Positions 18,744-27,234 of a DNA stretch of 64,000 nucleotides are shown here, piece by piece. Both the position numbers and the translations under genes were made by a program. Numbering within the stretch: position 1 is the stretch's first letter; each line of letters begins with the position of its first letter. The notes beneath the pieces are model-generated. The model was given only the letters and a program-made list of their open reading frames with translations, did not search any database and had not been told where the DNA came from. The DNA comes from Candidatus Manganitrophus morganii (GTDB lineage: Bacteria > Nitrospirota > Nitrospiria > SBBL01 > Manganitrophaceae): assembly GCA_021651055.1 (NCBI GenBank), contig JAJHOH010000001.1, forward strand, positions 248,001-312,000. Direction: 5' to 3'.

Positions 18744-20477
18744 TTAAGAAGCGGGCTGAGGCCTGGGACCTTGAACTAACTCGATGAGGTGGTCGATCGT
18801 TTTTTCAACTTCGATCTTTTGTTTTTCGCCGGTGCGGCGGTTCTTTAGTTCCACAAATCCTTCGTGGAGATTCTTCTCGCCGAGGACGACCTGGTAAGGG
18901 ACGCCGAGGAGATCGGCATCATTGAACTTGACCCCAGCCCGCTCGGAGCGGTCTTCGATAATCGTCTCGATCCCGGCGCGGATCATCGACCCGTAGATCA
19001 ACTCCGCGGTGATCATCACCCGCTCCGATTGATCCTGAACGGGGATGATATGGATGGCGAACGGCGCGATCGGCATCGGCCAGATGATTCCCTTCTCGTC
19101 ATGGTTCTGCTCGATCGCCGCCGCGATGATCCGGGAGACCCCGATGCCGTAGCATCCCATGACAAAGAATTGCTCTTCCCCCTTCGGATCGAGGAAGGTC
19201 GCTTTCATCGCCTCGCTATACTTCGTTCCGAGCATGAAAACATGCCCGACCTCGATGCCGCGATCGATCGACTCCGGCGCGCCGCATCGGGGACAGGCGT
19301 CCCCTGCCACGGCATTCCGGAGATCGGCGAAACGATCGACCTTGAAATCCCGTCCGGGAACCGCATGCAGATAGTGGGCGTCTTTTTCGTTTGCGCCGAC
19401 GATCGCCTCCGGCATCGCTTCCACGGAAAGGTCGCCGATGATTTCGATATTTTTTAGGCCGACCGGTCCGGAAAATCCGGAGGGTCCGCCGGTCCAGGCT
19501 TCGACTTTTCCCGCGTCGGCCAGCACGAGATCGGAAACGCCGAGGAGGCGCCTGACCTTGATCTCATTGACCTGATGATCCCCGCGAACCAGCACCGCCA
19601 GAGGCCGCCCGTCGGCCGAGAAAAGAAGGGTCTTCACCAGCTGGGGCGGCGTCGCCTTCAAAAAAGCGCTCACCTCTTCTACCGTTTTCTTGCCCGGTGT
19701 TTGAACTTTCTCCAAGTTTTCGGCTTCCCCTATCCCCTGTCCCCTACCCCCTACCCCCGGCTTCAACTCCGCCCGTTCGACATTCGCGGCATAGTCGCAC
19801 TTCGTACAGGAGGCGATCCCCTCCTCGCCGGTCTGCGCTAAGACCATGAACTCGTGCGAGGAGCTGCCGCCGATCAAGCCGGTGTCGGCCTCCACCGCGC
19901 GAAACCGGAGGCCGAGACGGCTGAAGATCTTATGATAAGCGTCGTACATCTTCTTATAGTTTTCTTTCGCCCCCTCCAGGTCGGCGTCGAAGCTGTACGC
20001 ATCCTTCATGACGAATTCGCGCCCGCGCATCAAACCGAAACGGGGGCGGATTTCATCGCGGAATTTGGTCTGGATTTGGTAAAGATTGATCGGAAGCTGG
20101 CGGTACGATTTAACTTCGCGCCGGACCAGATCGGTGATGACCTCCTCATGCGTCGGACCAAGGCAGAAGTCGCGATCATGCCGGTCCTTGAGGCGCATCA
20201 GCTCCTTGCCGTACTGCTGCCACCGGCCGGTCTCCTGCCAAAGCTCCGCCGGCTGGAGCGCCGGCATCAAGATCTCCTGGGCGCCGGCGTGCTCCATCTC
20301 TTCCCGGACAATCTTCGCAACTTTAGAGAGAACACGGAGTCCCACCGGAAGAAAATTATAAATTCCGGCGGAAACTTTCCGGATCATCCCCGCCCGCATC
20401 ATCAGGCGGTGGCTGATCACCTCCGCTTCGGTCGGATCTTCACGCAATGTCGGTATGAGAAGTTTGGAGTAACGCAT
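18744..20477 (-). CDS. proS: Prolyl-tRNA synthetase
   Basis: 577 residues, bacterial-type ProRS: class II motifs (motif 2 region FRDEIRPRFGLMRGREF near 150, motif 3 GCYGIGVSRI near 450), an inserted editing domain (about 240-400) and a C-terminal anticodon-binding domain. It charges tRNA-Pro in the cytoplasm. Just before the editing domain, at about residues 240-250, there is an in-frame glycine-rich insertion coded by a run of short G-rich repeats (19726-19758), which is not part of the usual ProRS sequence. It follows ispG by 39 nt. Confidence 0.96.
   Translation of the reverse strand: MRYSKLLIPTLREDPTEAEVISHRLMMRAGMIRKVSAGIYNFLPVGLRVLSKVAKIVREEMEHAGAQEILMPALQPAELWQETGRWQQYGKELMRLKDRHDRDFCLGPTHEEVITDLVRREVKSYRQLPINLYQIQTKFRDEIRPRFGLMRGREFVMKDAYSFDADLEGAKENYKKMYDAYHKIFSRLGLRFRAVEADTGLIGGSSSHEFMVLAQTGEEGIASCTKCDYAANVERAELKPGVGGRGQGIGEAENLEKVQTPGKKTVEEVSAFLKATPPQLVKTLLFSADGRPLAVLVRGDHQVNEIKVRRLLGVSDLVLADAGKVEAWTGGPSGFSGPVGLKNIEIIGDLSVEAMPEAIVGANEKDAHYLHAVPGRDFKVDRFADLRNAVAGDACPRCGAPESIDRGIEVGHVFMLGTKYSEAMKATFLDPKGEEQFFVMGCYGIGVSRIIAAAIEQNHDEKGIIWPMPIAPFAIHIIPVQDQSERVMITAELIYGSMIRAGIETIIEDRSERAGVKFNDADLLGVPYQVVLGEKNLHEGFVELKNRRTGEKQKIEVEKTIDHLIELVQGPRPQPAS
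19726..19758 (-). repeat. G-rich short-repeat tract inside proS, G-quadruplex-like
   Basis: On the coding strand there are five runs of four or five G separated by 2-3 nt (TA, TA, ACA, ATA). The tract keeps the proS frame and encodes a Gly-rich stretch. Such spacing meets the usual rule for intramolecular G-quadruplexes in DNA or mRNA. Confidence 0.75.
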
Positions 20478-20516
20478 CTTAAATCCAAGAAACGGGAGGA
20501 GGAAGGCGGTGGGCGC

Positions 20517-21608
20517 CTACCCCTTCCCCTCTTTCAAGGCCTTCCTCTCTTTAACTAACTGCTCCACCTCGAACAAAAGGACCGATTCCAGTTGCTCGGA
20601 AGGAACCTTCCGGATGATTTCGCCGTTTCGGAAAAGAAGCCCGACGCCGCGCCCGCCGGCAATGCCGATGTCGGCTTCTTTGCCCTCGCCGATGCCGTTC
20701 ACAACGCAGCCGAGGACCGAGATGTCGATCGGCTCGGTGATGTGGCCGAGCTTCGATTCCAATGTCGCCGCCAGCTTGATCACGTCGATTTCAAGACGGC
20801 CGCAGGTCGGACAGGCGATGATATTGACCCCTCGTTTTCGAAGGTTGAGCGATTTGAGGATTTCGTAGCCGACGCGGACCTCTTCGGTGGAGTCGGCCGC
20901 CAAGGAGATCCGGATTGTATCCCCGATCCCTTCGGAGAGGAGAATGCCGATCCCGACAGACGACTTCACGGCGCCGGTTGCGGCGGTCCCCGCCTCGGTA
21001 ATGCCGAGATGAAGGGGATAATCCGACTGCTTCGAGAAGAGCCGGTATGCCTCCACTGCCAGGCCGACATGCGAGGCCTTCAGCGAAACTTTTGTATCAT
21101 AGAAGCCGAGCGACTCCAAAATCTCGATATGGCGCATCGCCGATTCGACCATCGCTTCGGCCGTCGGATAACCGTATTTTTCCAGAAGCTCCCGCTCCAG
21201 GGAGCCGGCGTTGACGCCGATCCGGATCGGCACCCCTTTGTCTTTCGCCATTTTGACGACACGTTCGACCCGCTCGCGCGACCCGATGTTGCCGGGATTC
21301 AATCGAAGCCCATCCACCCCCGCCTCCAGCGCGGCCATCGCGAGATGGTAGTCGAAATGAACATCGGCAATCAGCGGAATGCGGATTTGGGCGCGGATTT
21401 TCGGAAGGGCTTCGGCCGATTCTTTCTCTGGGACGGCGACGCGGACGATCTCACAACCGACCTCTTCGAGCCGTTTGATCTCGGCGACGGTGGCGGCGAT
21501 ATCTCGAGTATCGGAGGTGGTCATCGATTGGACCACCACCGGTGCATCCCCCCCGATCTTCACCGAGCCGACCGAGATTTGTCTCGTCTTCCTGCGGGTC
21601 ACCTTCAT
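20517..21608 (-). CDS. ispG: 4-hydroxy-3-methylbut-2-en-1-yl diphosphate synthase
   Basis: 363 residues, penultimate enzyme of the MEP isoprenoid pathway, reducing MEcPP to HMBPP. The TIM barrel starts with [19 protein letters not shown], and the 4Fe-4S ligands are visible as CPTCGR near 265 and [10 protein letters not shown] near 300. Start set at ATG 21608; the open frame beyond this reads into a palindromic repeat element (21624-21690) and is not real protein. Dxr of the same pathway lies two genes upstream, so the region supplies precursors for undecaprenyl phosphate (uppS) and for prenyltransferases such as EboC. Confidence 0.95.
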   Translation of the reverse strand: MKVTRRKTRQISVGSVKIGGDAPVVVQSMTTSDTRDIAATVAEIKRLEEVGCEIVRVAVPEKESAEALPKIRAQIRIPLIADVHFDYHLAMAALEAGVDGLRLNPGNIGSRERVERVVKMAKDKGVPIRIGVNAGSLERELLEKYGYPTAEAMVESAMRHIEILESLGFYDTKVSLKASHVGLAVEAYRLFSKQSDYPLHLGITEAGTAATGAVKSSVGIGILLSEGIGDTIRISLAADSTEEVRVGYEILKSLNLRKRGVNIIACPTCGRLEIDVIKLAATLESKLGHITEPIDISVLGCVVNGIGEGKEADIGIAGGRGVGLLFRNGEIIRKVPSEQLESVLLFEVEQLVKERKALKEGKG

Positions 21609-21623
21609 CGTTTTTTCAAAACC

Positions 21624-21690
21624 GTAGGGGGCGCAATTGATTGCGCCCGGATTTGATTTCATGCAAGGGCGCGATGAATCGCGCCCCTAC
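21624..21690. repeat. REPIN-like paired palindrome between rseP and ispG
   Basis: Outer inverted repeats GTAGGGG (21624-21630) and CCCCTAC (21684-21690) enclose two hairpins: GGGCGCAA/TTGCGCCC (21629-21648) and GGGCGCGAT/ATCGCGCCC (21667-21686). The two-hairpin, head-to-head layout is that of REPIN/REP-type elements. A single related hairpin lies at 53707-53732. Confidence 0.7.
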
Positions 21691-21692
21691 GA

Positions 21693-22769
21693 TCATCCCT
21701 GCTTGATAAACAACCGCATAATATCGTTATAGAACGCGAACACCATGAGCGAGATGATAATGAAGAGTCCCACCTGTGAAGCGATCTCCCGCGTCTTCAG
21801 GCTCAGCGGATGGCCCATGATCCCTTCGATGATAAAGAAGAGAAGGTGGCCGCCGTCCAGAATGGGGATAGGAAAGAGGTTGATGATTCCCAAGTTGATG
21901 CTGAGAATGGCGATGAAGAGGACCACATTCAAGATCCCCTCATTCGCCTGCTGGCCCGCCATCTGGGCGATCAGGATCGGCCCGCCGATCGAATCGGACG
22001 AGATTCTCCCCTGAATGAGCCTAAAAATCCCGGTCACGTTCAAAGAGATCATCTCCCAGGTCCGCTTGGCCCCCATCATCGCCGCCGTCAGCGGATCATA
22101 CTGCTTGATCGTGTGTGTTCCCTTCGGAAGAATGCCGATCAGCCAGAGCTGGTGGGAGTCTCCAAGGACATCCTGGGTCTCCTTCAACATCGGGGTGATC
22201 TTCAGATTCACTCTTTGTCCCTCCCGCTCGACGACAAACTGGAGCTCTTTTCCCCCGTTCATCTGCAGCGTCTCGCGGATCTCCTCCCATTGGTTGATCG
22301 GCTTCCCTTCAATCTCGACGATCCGATCCCCCGGCTGCATGCCGGCTTGCCCCGCGGCGGAGCTCGGCTGGACCTCGCCGACTTCAGAGGTCAACGAAGG
22401 AACCCCGGTCATGAAGACGCCGACAAAAATAAACAGCGCGAGGAGAAGATTAAAGAGAGGACCGGCCACAACAATGGCGATCTTCTTCTTCACACTTTGG
22501 GTCAAGAACGACCGGTCGCGCTCTTCCGGGCTGATCTCTTCCTTCGGATCGTCCCCCAGCAACCGGACGTACCCCCCCAATGGGATGATCGAGATGCAAT
22601 ATTCCGTCGGCCCCCATTTACGAGAGAAAAGTCTCGGCCCAAACCCCAACGAAAAGGTTTGCACCTGAACTCCGCAGAAACGGGCGACAATATAATGACC
22701 GAACTCATGAACAAAGACCAATACCCCCAACACAATGAGGAAGGTCACGATGGCCGATAAACTAAACAT
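21693..22769 (-). CDS. rseP: Site-2 intramembrane zinc metalloprotease RseP
   Basis: 358 residues, M50 family. The HEFGH zinc motif is at residues 21-25 in the first membrane helix, a single PDZ domain follows (about 110-190, with GDRIVEIEGKPI), and the third zinc ligand is in NLFPIPILDGGHL near 300. One PDZ rather than the two of E. coli RseP. It cleaves anti-sigma factors and remnant signal peptides in the inner membrane. It lies between dxr and ispG, a common order in bacteria. Confidence 0.93.
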   Translation of the reverse strand: MFSLSAIVTFLIVLGVLVFVHEFGHYIVARFCGVQVQTFSLGFGPRLFSRKWGPTEYCISIIPLGGYVRLLGDDPKEEISPEERDRSFLTQSVKKKIAIVVAGPLFNLLLALFIFVGVFMTGVPSLTSEVGEVQPSSAAGQAGMQPGDRIVEIEGKPINQWEEIRETLQMNGGKELQFVVEREGQRVNLKITPMLKETQDVLGDSHQLWLIGILPKGTHTIKQYDPLTAAMMGAKRTWEMISLNVTGIFRLIQGRISSDSIGGPILIAQMAGQQANEGILNVVLFIAILSINLGIINLFPIPILDGGHLLFFIIEGIMGHPLSLKTREIASQVGLFIIISLMVFAFYNDIMRLFIKQG

Positions 22770-22802
22770 GCTCCTTCTCCTTCCGATCTGCCGCTGCGAT
22801 TT

Positions 22803-23963
22803 TCATGCGCTGCATCTCTGAATTTGCCGGCGGGCCTCCAGCCGGGCCCCGCGGTCCGCTGAGATCACATCGTCCAGCGTACGAATCGCAGTGGGCAAAT
22901 GGGCATCCATGGTGCGACGGATCACCTTGTGAATATCGAGAAAGCCGATCTTCTCCGATAAAAAGGCTTCGACCGCCTCTTCGTTGGCCGCATTGAGAAC
23001 GGCCGGAACCGATCCCCCCGCCTTGAGCGCCTCATAGGCGCAGGAGAGGAGTGGAAACGCTTTCAGATTGGGCTTTTCGAAGGTGAGCTGCCCCACTTCT
23101 TCCAAGCTGAGCGAAGGGAGAGAAAGCGGCGCCCGCTCCGGATAATGAAGCGCATAAGAAATGGGGACCCTCATATCAGGGAGTCCCATTTGGGCAACGA
23201 CCGATCGGTCCACAAATTCTACCATGGAATGGATAATGCTTTGATGGTGGATCACAACGTCAATTTTTTCAGGAGGCGCGTCGAAGAGCCACCGCGCTTC
23301 CATAATTTCAAACCCTTTGTTCATCAGGGTGGCGGAATCAATCGAGATCTTCGGACCCATCTTCCACGTCGGATGGGCCAACGCCTCTCTGGGAGAGACG
23401 GTCCGCTTCGCCTTGTTGGAAAAACGAAGAAGCGGCCCCCCCGATGCCGTCAGGATGATTCTTCGGACATCTTGGAGCCGCTCTGAAACCATCACTTGAA
23501 AGATCGCGGAATGCTCACTGTCGATCGGGAGGATCTGGACCCTTTTCTGCCGGGCCTCGCGCTGGATGATCTCCCCCGCCATGACCAACGTTTCCTTGTT
23601 GGCCAGCGCCACGCTCTTGCCGCTTTGAACTGCGGAGAAGGTCGGAAGGAGCCCCGCTCCTCCCACCATGCCCGAGACGACCAGATCGCTCTCGGCCATC
23701 CGGGCCACTTCCACCGTTCCGGCCTCCCCTGCCAATACCTCGACGCCGGCTCGCCGAAACTTCTTTCCAAGGGCAAGGGCGGCTTTTTCATCCGACAAAG
23801 AAACAACCTTCGGCTTAAACCGCCGGATTTGTTCTTCTAGCTTAACATTGTTGGATCGGGCCGTCAAACCAACGACCTGAAAGTGATCGGGAAAACGACG
23901 GATAACATCCAGCGTATTGGTGCCGATCGAACCGGTTGAGCCGAGGATCACGATTTTTTTCAT
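22803..23963 (-). CDS. dxr: 1-deoxy-D-xylulose 5-phosphate reductoisomerase
   Basis: 386 residues, NADPH-dependent second enzyme of the MEP pathway. The N-terminal NADPH motif GSTGSIG lies at residues 8-14, the metal-binding ELDSEHSAIFQ-type site appears as PIDSEHSAIFQ near 148, and the catalytic loop region GPKISIDSATLMNKG near 205. Length is normal. It is followed by rseP (33 nt) and preceded by cdsA (40 nt), so it is inside the uppS-to-ispG operon. Confidence 0.96.
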   Translation of the reverse strand: MKKIVILGSTGSIGTNTLDVIRRFPDHFQVVGLTARSNNVKLEEQIRRFKPKVVSLSDEKAALALGKKFRRAGVEVLAGEAGTVEVARMAESDLVVSGMVGGAGLLPTFSAVQSGKSVALANKETLVMAGEIIQREARQKRVQILPIDSEHSAIFQVMVSERLQDVRRIILTASGGPLLRFSNKAKRTVSPREALAHPTWKMGPKISIDSATLMNKGFEIMEARWLFDAPPEKIDVVIHHQSIIHSMVEFVDRSVVAQMGLPDMRVPISYALHYPERAPLSLPSLSLEEVGQLTFEKPNLKAFPLLSCAYEALKAGGSVPAVLNAANEEAVEAFLSEKIGFLDIHKVIRRTMDAHLPTAIRTLDDVISADRGARLEARRQIQRCSA

Positions 23964-24003
23964 CAGGTCTCTCTATTTAAACCTAGCTGCTGAACCTAGC
24001 TTC

Positions 24004-24822
24004 CTACCCCTTCACCCAAAAGAGGTAATAATAAAGGACCGGGGCGGCAAAGGCAACAGAATCCAGCTTATCGAAAAGACCGCCGTGGGCCGGAATCAAG
24101 GCACTGGAGTCTTTGACGCCGGCGCTTCGCTTCATCATCGATTCCGCCAGGTCCCCTAATTGGCCCATCCCGCCGACAAGAAGAGGAATCAAAATGAAAT
24201 CAACCCCTTTAAAAATGGGAAGAAAGGTGAATTGGGCCGCGAGCGTTCCAAGAAAGCTTCCGAACAAACCGCCGATCGCCCCCTCGATCGTCTTGTTGGG
24301 ACTCACTTCCGGATAGAGTTTATGCTTCCCCATCGACCTTCCGACGTAATAAGCGGCCGCGTCTCCCGCCCAGACAATCAGAAGAAGGAAGAGAATCAAC
24401 GCGCTTCCCTGAGCCATCTGCCGAAGGAAGATGAGGTGGCTGAGAAAGCCGGAAATATAAACGATCCCCAGGAAGACGGCAGCGGAATGAGTCAGTGTCA
24501 TCTTGATATCGCGAAAAGAAAAGAGGGTGACGATCAAAACGGCCATCAACGAAAGGGTGACGAGCGCCGGACCAGATCCCCCCCCCCAGAAGAGATCGGC
24601 CCGATAAAAACTCCAAGAGAAAAGAAAGCCGAGCCCTAAACCGGTGAAGATCGGAACCCTCTCCCGATCCTGAAAAACGAGAAGGTAGAATTCGTATTGC
24701 ACCCGAAGAATGACCATAGCGGCAAAAAGGGAAAAAAGAAGCGGTGGGAGGTATCGAATAAGAAGATAAAGAATCGGGAGAAGCACGACGGCCGTCGCGA
24801 GACGGCTCGACTTAAAATTCAC
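24004..24822 (-). CDS. cdsA: Phosphatidate cytidylyltransferase
   Basis: 272 residues, polytopic membrane protein with about seven or eight helices. The family signature near the C-terminus is present (SPNKTIEGAIGGLFGS, then LGDLAESMMKR, D-x-x-S/K-R type). It makes CDP-diacylglycerol from phosphatidate and CTP for phospholipid synthesis. Its start overlaps the uppS end by 11 nt. Confidence 0.93.
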   Translation of the reverse strand: MNFKSSRLATAVVLLPILYLLIRYLPPLLFSLFAAMVILRVQYEFYLLVFQDRERVPIFTGLGLGFLFSWSFYRADLFWGGGSGPALVTLSLMAVLIVTLFSFRDIKMTLTHSAAVFLGIVYISGFLSHLIFLRQMAQGSALILFLLLIVWAGDAAAYYVGRSMGKHKLYPEVSPNKTIEGAIGGLFGSFLGTLAAQFTFLPIFKGVDFILIPLLVGGMGQLGDLAESMMKRSAGVKDSSALIPAHGGLFDKLDSVAFAAPVLYYYLFWVKG

Positions 24823-25681
24823 GCTCTTCTCCCCCCTGAAGGTCTTCCAACAATCGTTTCACGGAAGTACCCGGGGAACCTTCCTTTCGAGGGACGCCTG
24901 GATGAGAAACCTGTTCCGTCACCAAGCCGAATCGACGCTCTCTTCCCTGGTAATCGAGCAGGGCCAGGAGGAAGTCTTTCCGCCTGAAATCGGGCCAAAA
25001 CGTTTTGGTGAAAAAAAGCTCGGTATAAGCAAGCTGCCATAGAAGAAAATTGCTGATCCGGATCTCGCCGCTGGTCCGGATCATGAGGTCGGGATCGGGA
25101 ATCTCCTGCGTATAGAGATAACGGGAGAAGAGTGTTTCATCCAGATCTTTGATCGAGATTTTCTCTTCCTGAAACTCCTCCATCATCCGCCGGACCGCAT
25201 CGACCATCTCCGCCCGGCCGCCATAGCTCAATGCCAGGATCAGCGTCATTCTTTTATTTTTTTCTGTTTTCTCTTCAACCGATCGGATCATCCGGAGCAC
25301 GGAAGAGGGAAGACGTTCGATCTGTCCGATGGTTCGAAAGCGGATCTCGTTCTCCATCATCGTCTTCAACTCTTGCTTTAAGTATCTCTCCAAAAGCATC
25401 ATCAGTTGGGATATTTCCGGAACCGGACGGTTCCAGTTTTCATTCGAGAAAGCAAAGAGGGTCAAGGCTTCTATTCCCAATTTCCGGGAGAACGTCACGA
25501 TCTCTCGGACCGATTGGATTCCCCTTCGATGGCCGGCGATACGGGGAAGGTTTTTCTGGGCGGCCCACCGGCCGTTTCCATCCATAATGATCGCGACATG
25601 TTTTGGAAGATTTTGGGGATCGAGCATTGCGAAGAGCGCTTCTTCGCTCAATTTCTCCGAATCCTTCATCCGATCAGCCAT
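24812..25681 (-). CDS. uppS: Isoprenyl transferase (undecaprenyl diphosphate synthase)
   Basis: 289 residues. The catalytic Asp is in IMDGNGRWA near residue 35, and the C-terminal signature RTSGEIRISNFLLWQ is present. It condenses isopentenyl diphosphate units in the cis configuration to the C55 carrier lipid used for peptidoglycan and for the surface polysaccharides coded elsewhere in this window. ATG 25681 has AGGAAA upstream; a TTG one codon earlier is less likely. First gene of the uppS-cdsA-dxr-rseP-ispG-proS run. Confidence 0.95.
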   Translation of the reverse strand: MADRMKDSEKLSEEALFAMLDPQNLPKHVAIIMDGNGRWAAQKNLPRIAGHRRGIQSVREIVTFSRKLGIEALTLFAFSNENWNRPVPEISQLMMLLERYLKQELKTMMENEIRFRTIGQIERLPSSVLRMIRSVEEKTEKNKRMTLILALSYGGRAEMVDAVRRMMEEFQEEKISIKDLDETLFSRYLYTQEIPDPDLMIRTSGEIRISNFLLWQLAYTELFFTKTFWPDFRRKDFLLALLDYQGRERRFGLVTEQVSHPGVPRKEGSPGTSVKRLLEDLQGGEEREF

Positions 25682-25713
25682 CAATCAAACTTTCCTACAG
25701 ACAAGGTGAGAAA

Positions 25714-26475
25714 TTAATTCGGCTGCGCCTGTTGCCTTTGGAAGAGCTGGTATTGCAGATGTTCCAAGATTAAATCACTCTCTTCCGATTGGACCACCTG
25801 GACCGTCATCTCCGAGAGAGATTTCCCCGTTTGCGTATTCTGAATCTCAAGCTTCATCAGAAAACGGCCCTCTTCTTTGGAAGTGGTCAGTCGAATCAGG
25901 TAGAGCTTATTTCGCTTTAATGCATCACTCGCGTTCGTTTGCAGAGGGAGAAGATCGACTCGGAATCGTCCCGTCTCCGAGAGCGCGGAGACCAATTCGG
26001 TCGCCAAAAAATCGGGTCCGTCCGAAGAAAGGGAGGTTACACCGACCGGGATTCGGGCGGCGGAGAGGCGGACCAGGTCTCCCACACGAATCGGCTCGGT
26101 GATTGAGATCTTTCGGGCGCTCAGATGATCCCCCTCCACCTGATCGACCTCAATCATCCCAATCTCCTCTTCGAATCGGCCCAATTCAACCCCCGTCACC
26201 GGATGATAAAAAGACTCCTTTTCCCTGTAGACGGTTAAGAGGACTCCCTTGGTGACCCCTTTTTCTTTCCCCAGGTTAACGATCACAATTTCATTATCAA
26301 CCGAGGTCACCGATCCATTCACCTTTGGGAAATAGGTCAAGACGGTCTTCGCGATGTCGTCGATATTTCCCTGGACAACACCAGGATCTATTGCGGCAGA
26401 TCCATCACGGGAGGAAAAGAGGAAAAAAAACGAAATAAATAGGACAGGGAGAGAAAGGAATTTTATTCGTCTCAA
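25714..26475 (-). CDS. Secreted protein with FlgT C-terminal-like domain
   Basis: 253 residues. I choose a TTG start at 26475 because GGAG lies 8 nt upstream and the signal peptide (about residues 1-27, very hydrophobic, ending near DGSA) then begins at once; the frame stays open upstream but adds a tail without a ribosome-binding site. A FlgT_C-like beta domain is visible at about 40-130 (NGSVTSVDNEIVIVNLGKEKGV, then HPVTGVELG and EEEIGMIEV). In Vibrio, FlgT forms the H ring of sodium-driven motors; such domains also occur in other envelope proteins. Function here is inferred only from the domain and nearby motility genes. Confidence 0.65.
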   Translation of the reverse strand: MRRIKFLSLPVLFISFFFLFSSRDGSAAIDPGVVQGNIDDIAKTVLTYFPKVNGSVTSVDNEIVIVNLGKEKGVTKGVLLTVYREKESFYHPVTGVELGRFEEEIGMIEVDQVEGDHLSARKISITEPIRVGDLVRLSAARIPVGVTSLSSDGPDFLATELVSALSETGRFRVDLLPLQTNASDALKRNKLYLIRLTTSKEEGRFLMKLEIQNTQTGKSLSEMTVQVVQSEESDLILEHLQYQLFQRQQAQPN

Positions 26476-26634
26476 TTTTGTTACTCCGGTCTCCTTCTTT
26501 ATCGGAGGATACAAGTTTTTGAGAATATGCTTCTGAACGGAAAAAGTCAAATGTTTTATGAGGATCGTGAGGATTTCACAACTTCCAATCGGGCTGTCAG
26601 GAGACCGCGTCAATCGATTCGAAACACCTTTCGC

Positions 26635-27234
26635 CTATCTTGTATTTCTTTCCTCTCTCTGGAGCTGGAGCTGCCTTTTCACGACGTAGTGGATAATATG
26701 TTCCCGGTCGGTCTCTTTGATTTTCCGGAACTCAATGGCAACCTCATATTCACCGGAAAGCTCTTCGTTATCGGAGCGAACGCACCGGACCACCTCTCCC
26801 ATCAAGCTCATTTCACGGAATGGAAGAATCGGCAGAATAAATTCAAATTCGAGGATGCCTCTCGCTTTCACCTCCTTCGCAGTGGAAAATCTCATTCCGG
26901 TCGCGCTCAGATCGATGATCACCGCCTGATAGGGGAAAATCTCCGCATCTTTTTCTTTTGTCAGAGCTTTAAAAAGATAGTTCATTTTCCAATCGAGCCA
27001 GAGAATCAGCTCGATGATCTGCGGGTTCAATCCCTCCTCGGTTCCTCTCGTCTGCGTCAGATCAAAAGGAGGAAGGGAAGGAACATGATGGATCTTTTTT
27101 TTAGGGTTTCTTTTAGGGGCGGCCGGATCAACAATCCGATAGATGACGGGGCACTCCGCAGCGACACGGATATATCCTCTCCGGTTCGCGCCGCTTTGGG
27201 AAGCTTCATCGTTTTCTTTATCGTCGAATTCCAT
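26635..27234 (-). CDS. PilZ-domain cyclic-di-GMP receptor
   Basis: 199 residues from ATG 27234, which lies within the end of the upstream diguanylate cyclase gene (17-nt overlap). The c-di-GMP-binding motifs are both present: RxxxR (RGYIR near 19-23) and DxSxxG (DLSATG near 110). Between them is an inserted helical segment (about 40-95), as in some extended PilZ receptors with an N-terminal module. It probably reports the c-di-GMP level made by the overlapping GGDEF enzyme to the motility or secretion machinery. Confidence 0.85.
   Translation of the reverse strand: MEFDDKENDEASQSGANRRGYIRVAAECPVIYRIVDPAAPKRNPKKKIHHVPSLPPFDLTQTRGTEEGLNPQIIELILWLDWKMNYLFKALTKEKDAEIFPYQAVIIDLSATGMRFSTAKEVKARGILEFEFILPILPFREMSLMGEVVRCVRSDNEELSGEYEVAIEFRKIKETDREHIIHYVVKRQLQLQREERNTR

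Noticed and set aside
20592-21656. 354-codon plus-strand frame antisense to ispG
   Set aside because: It mirrors a highly conserved enzyme gene and has no recognisable motif.
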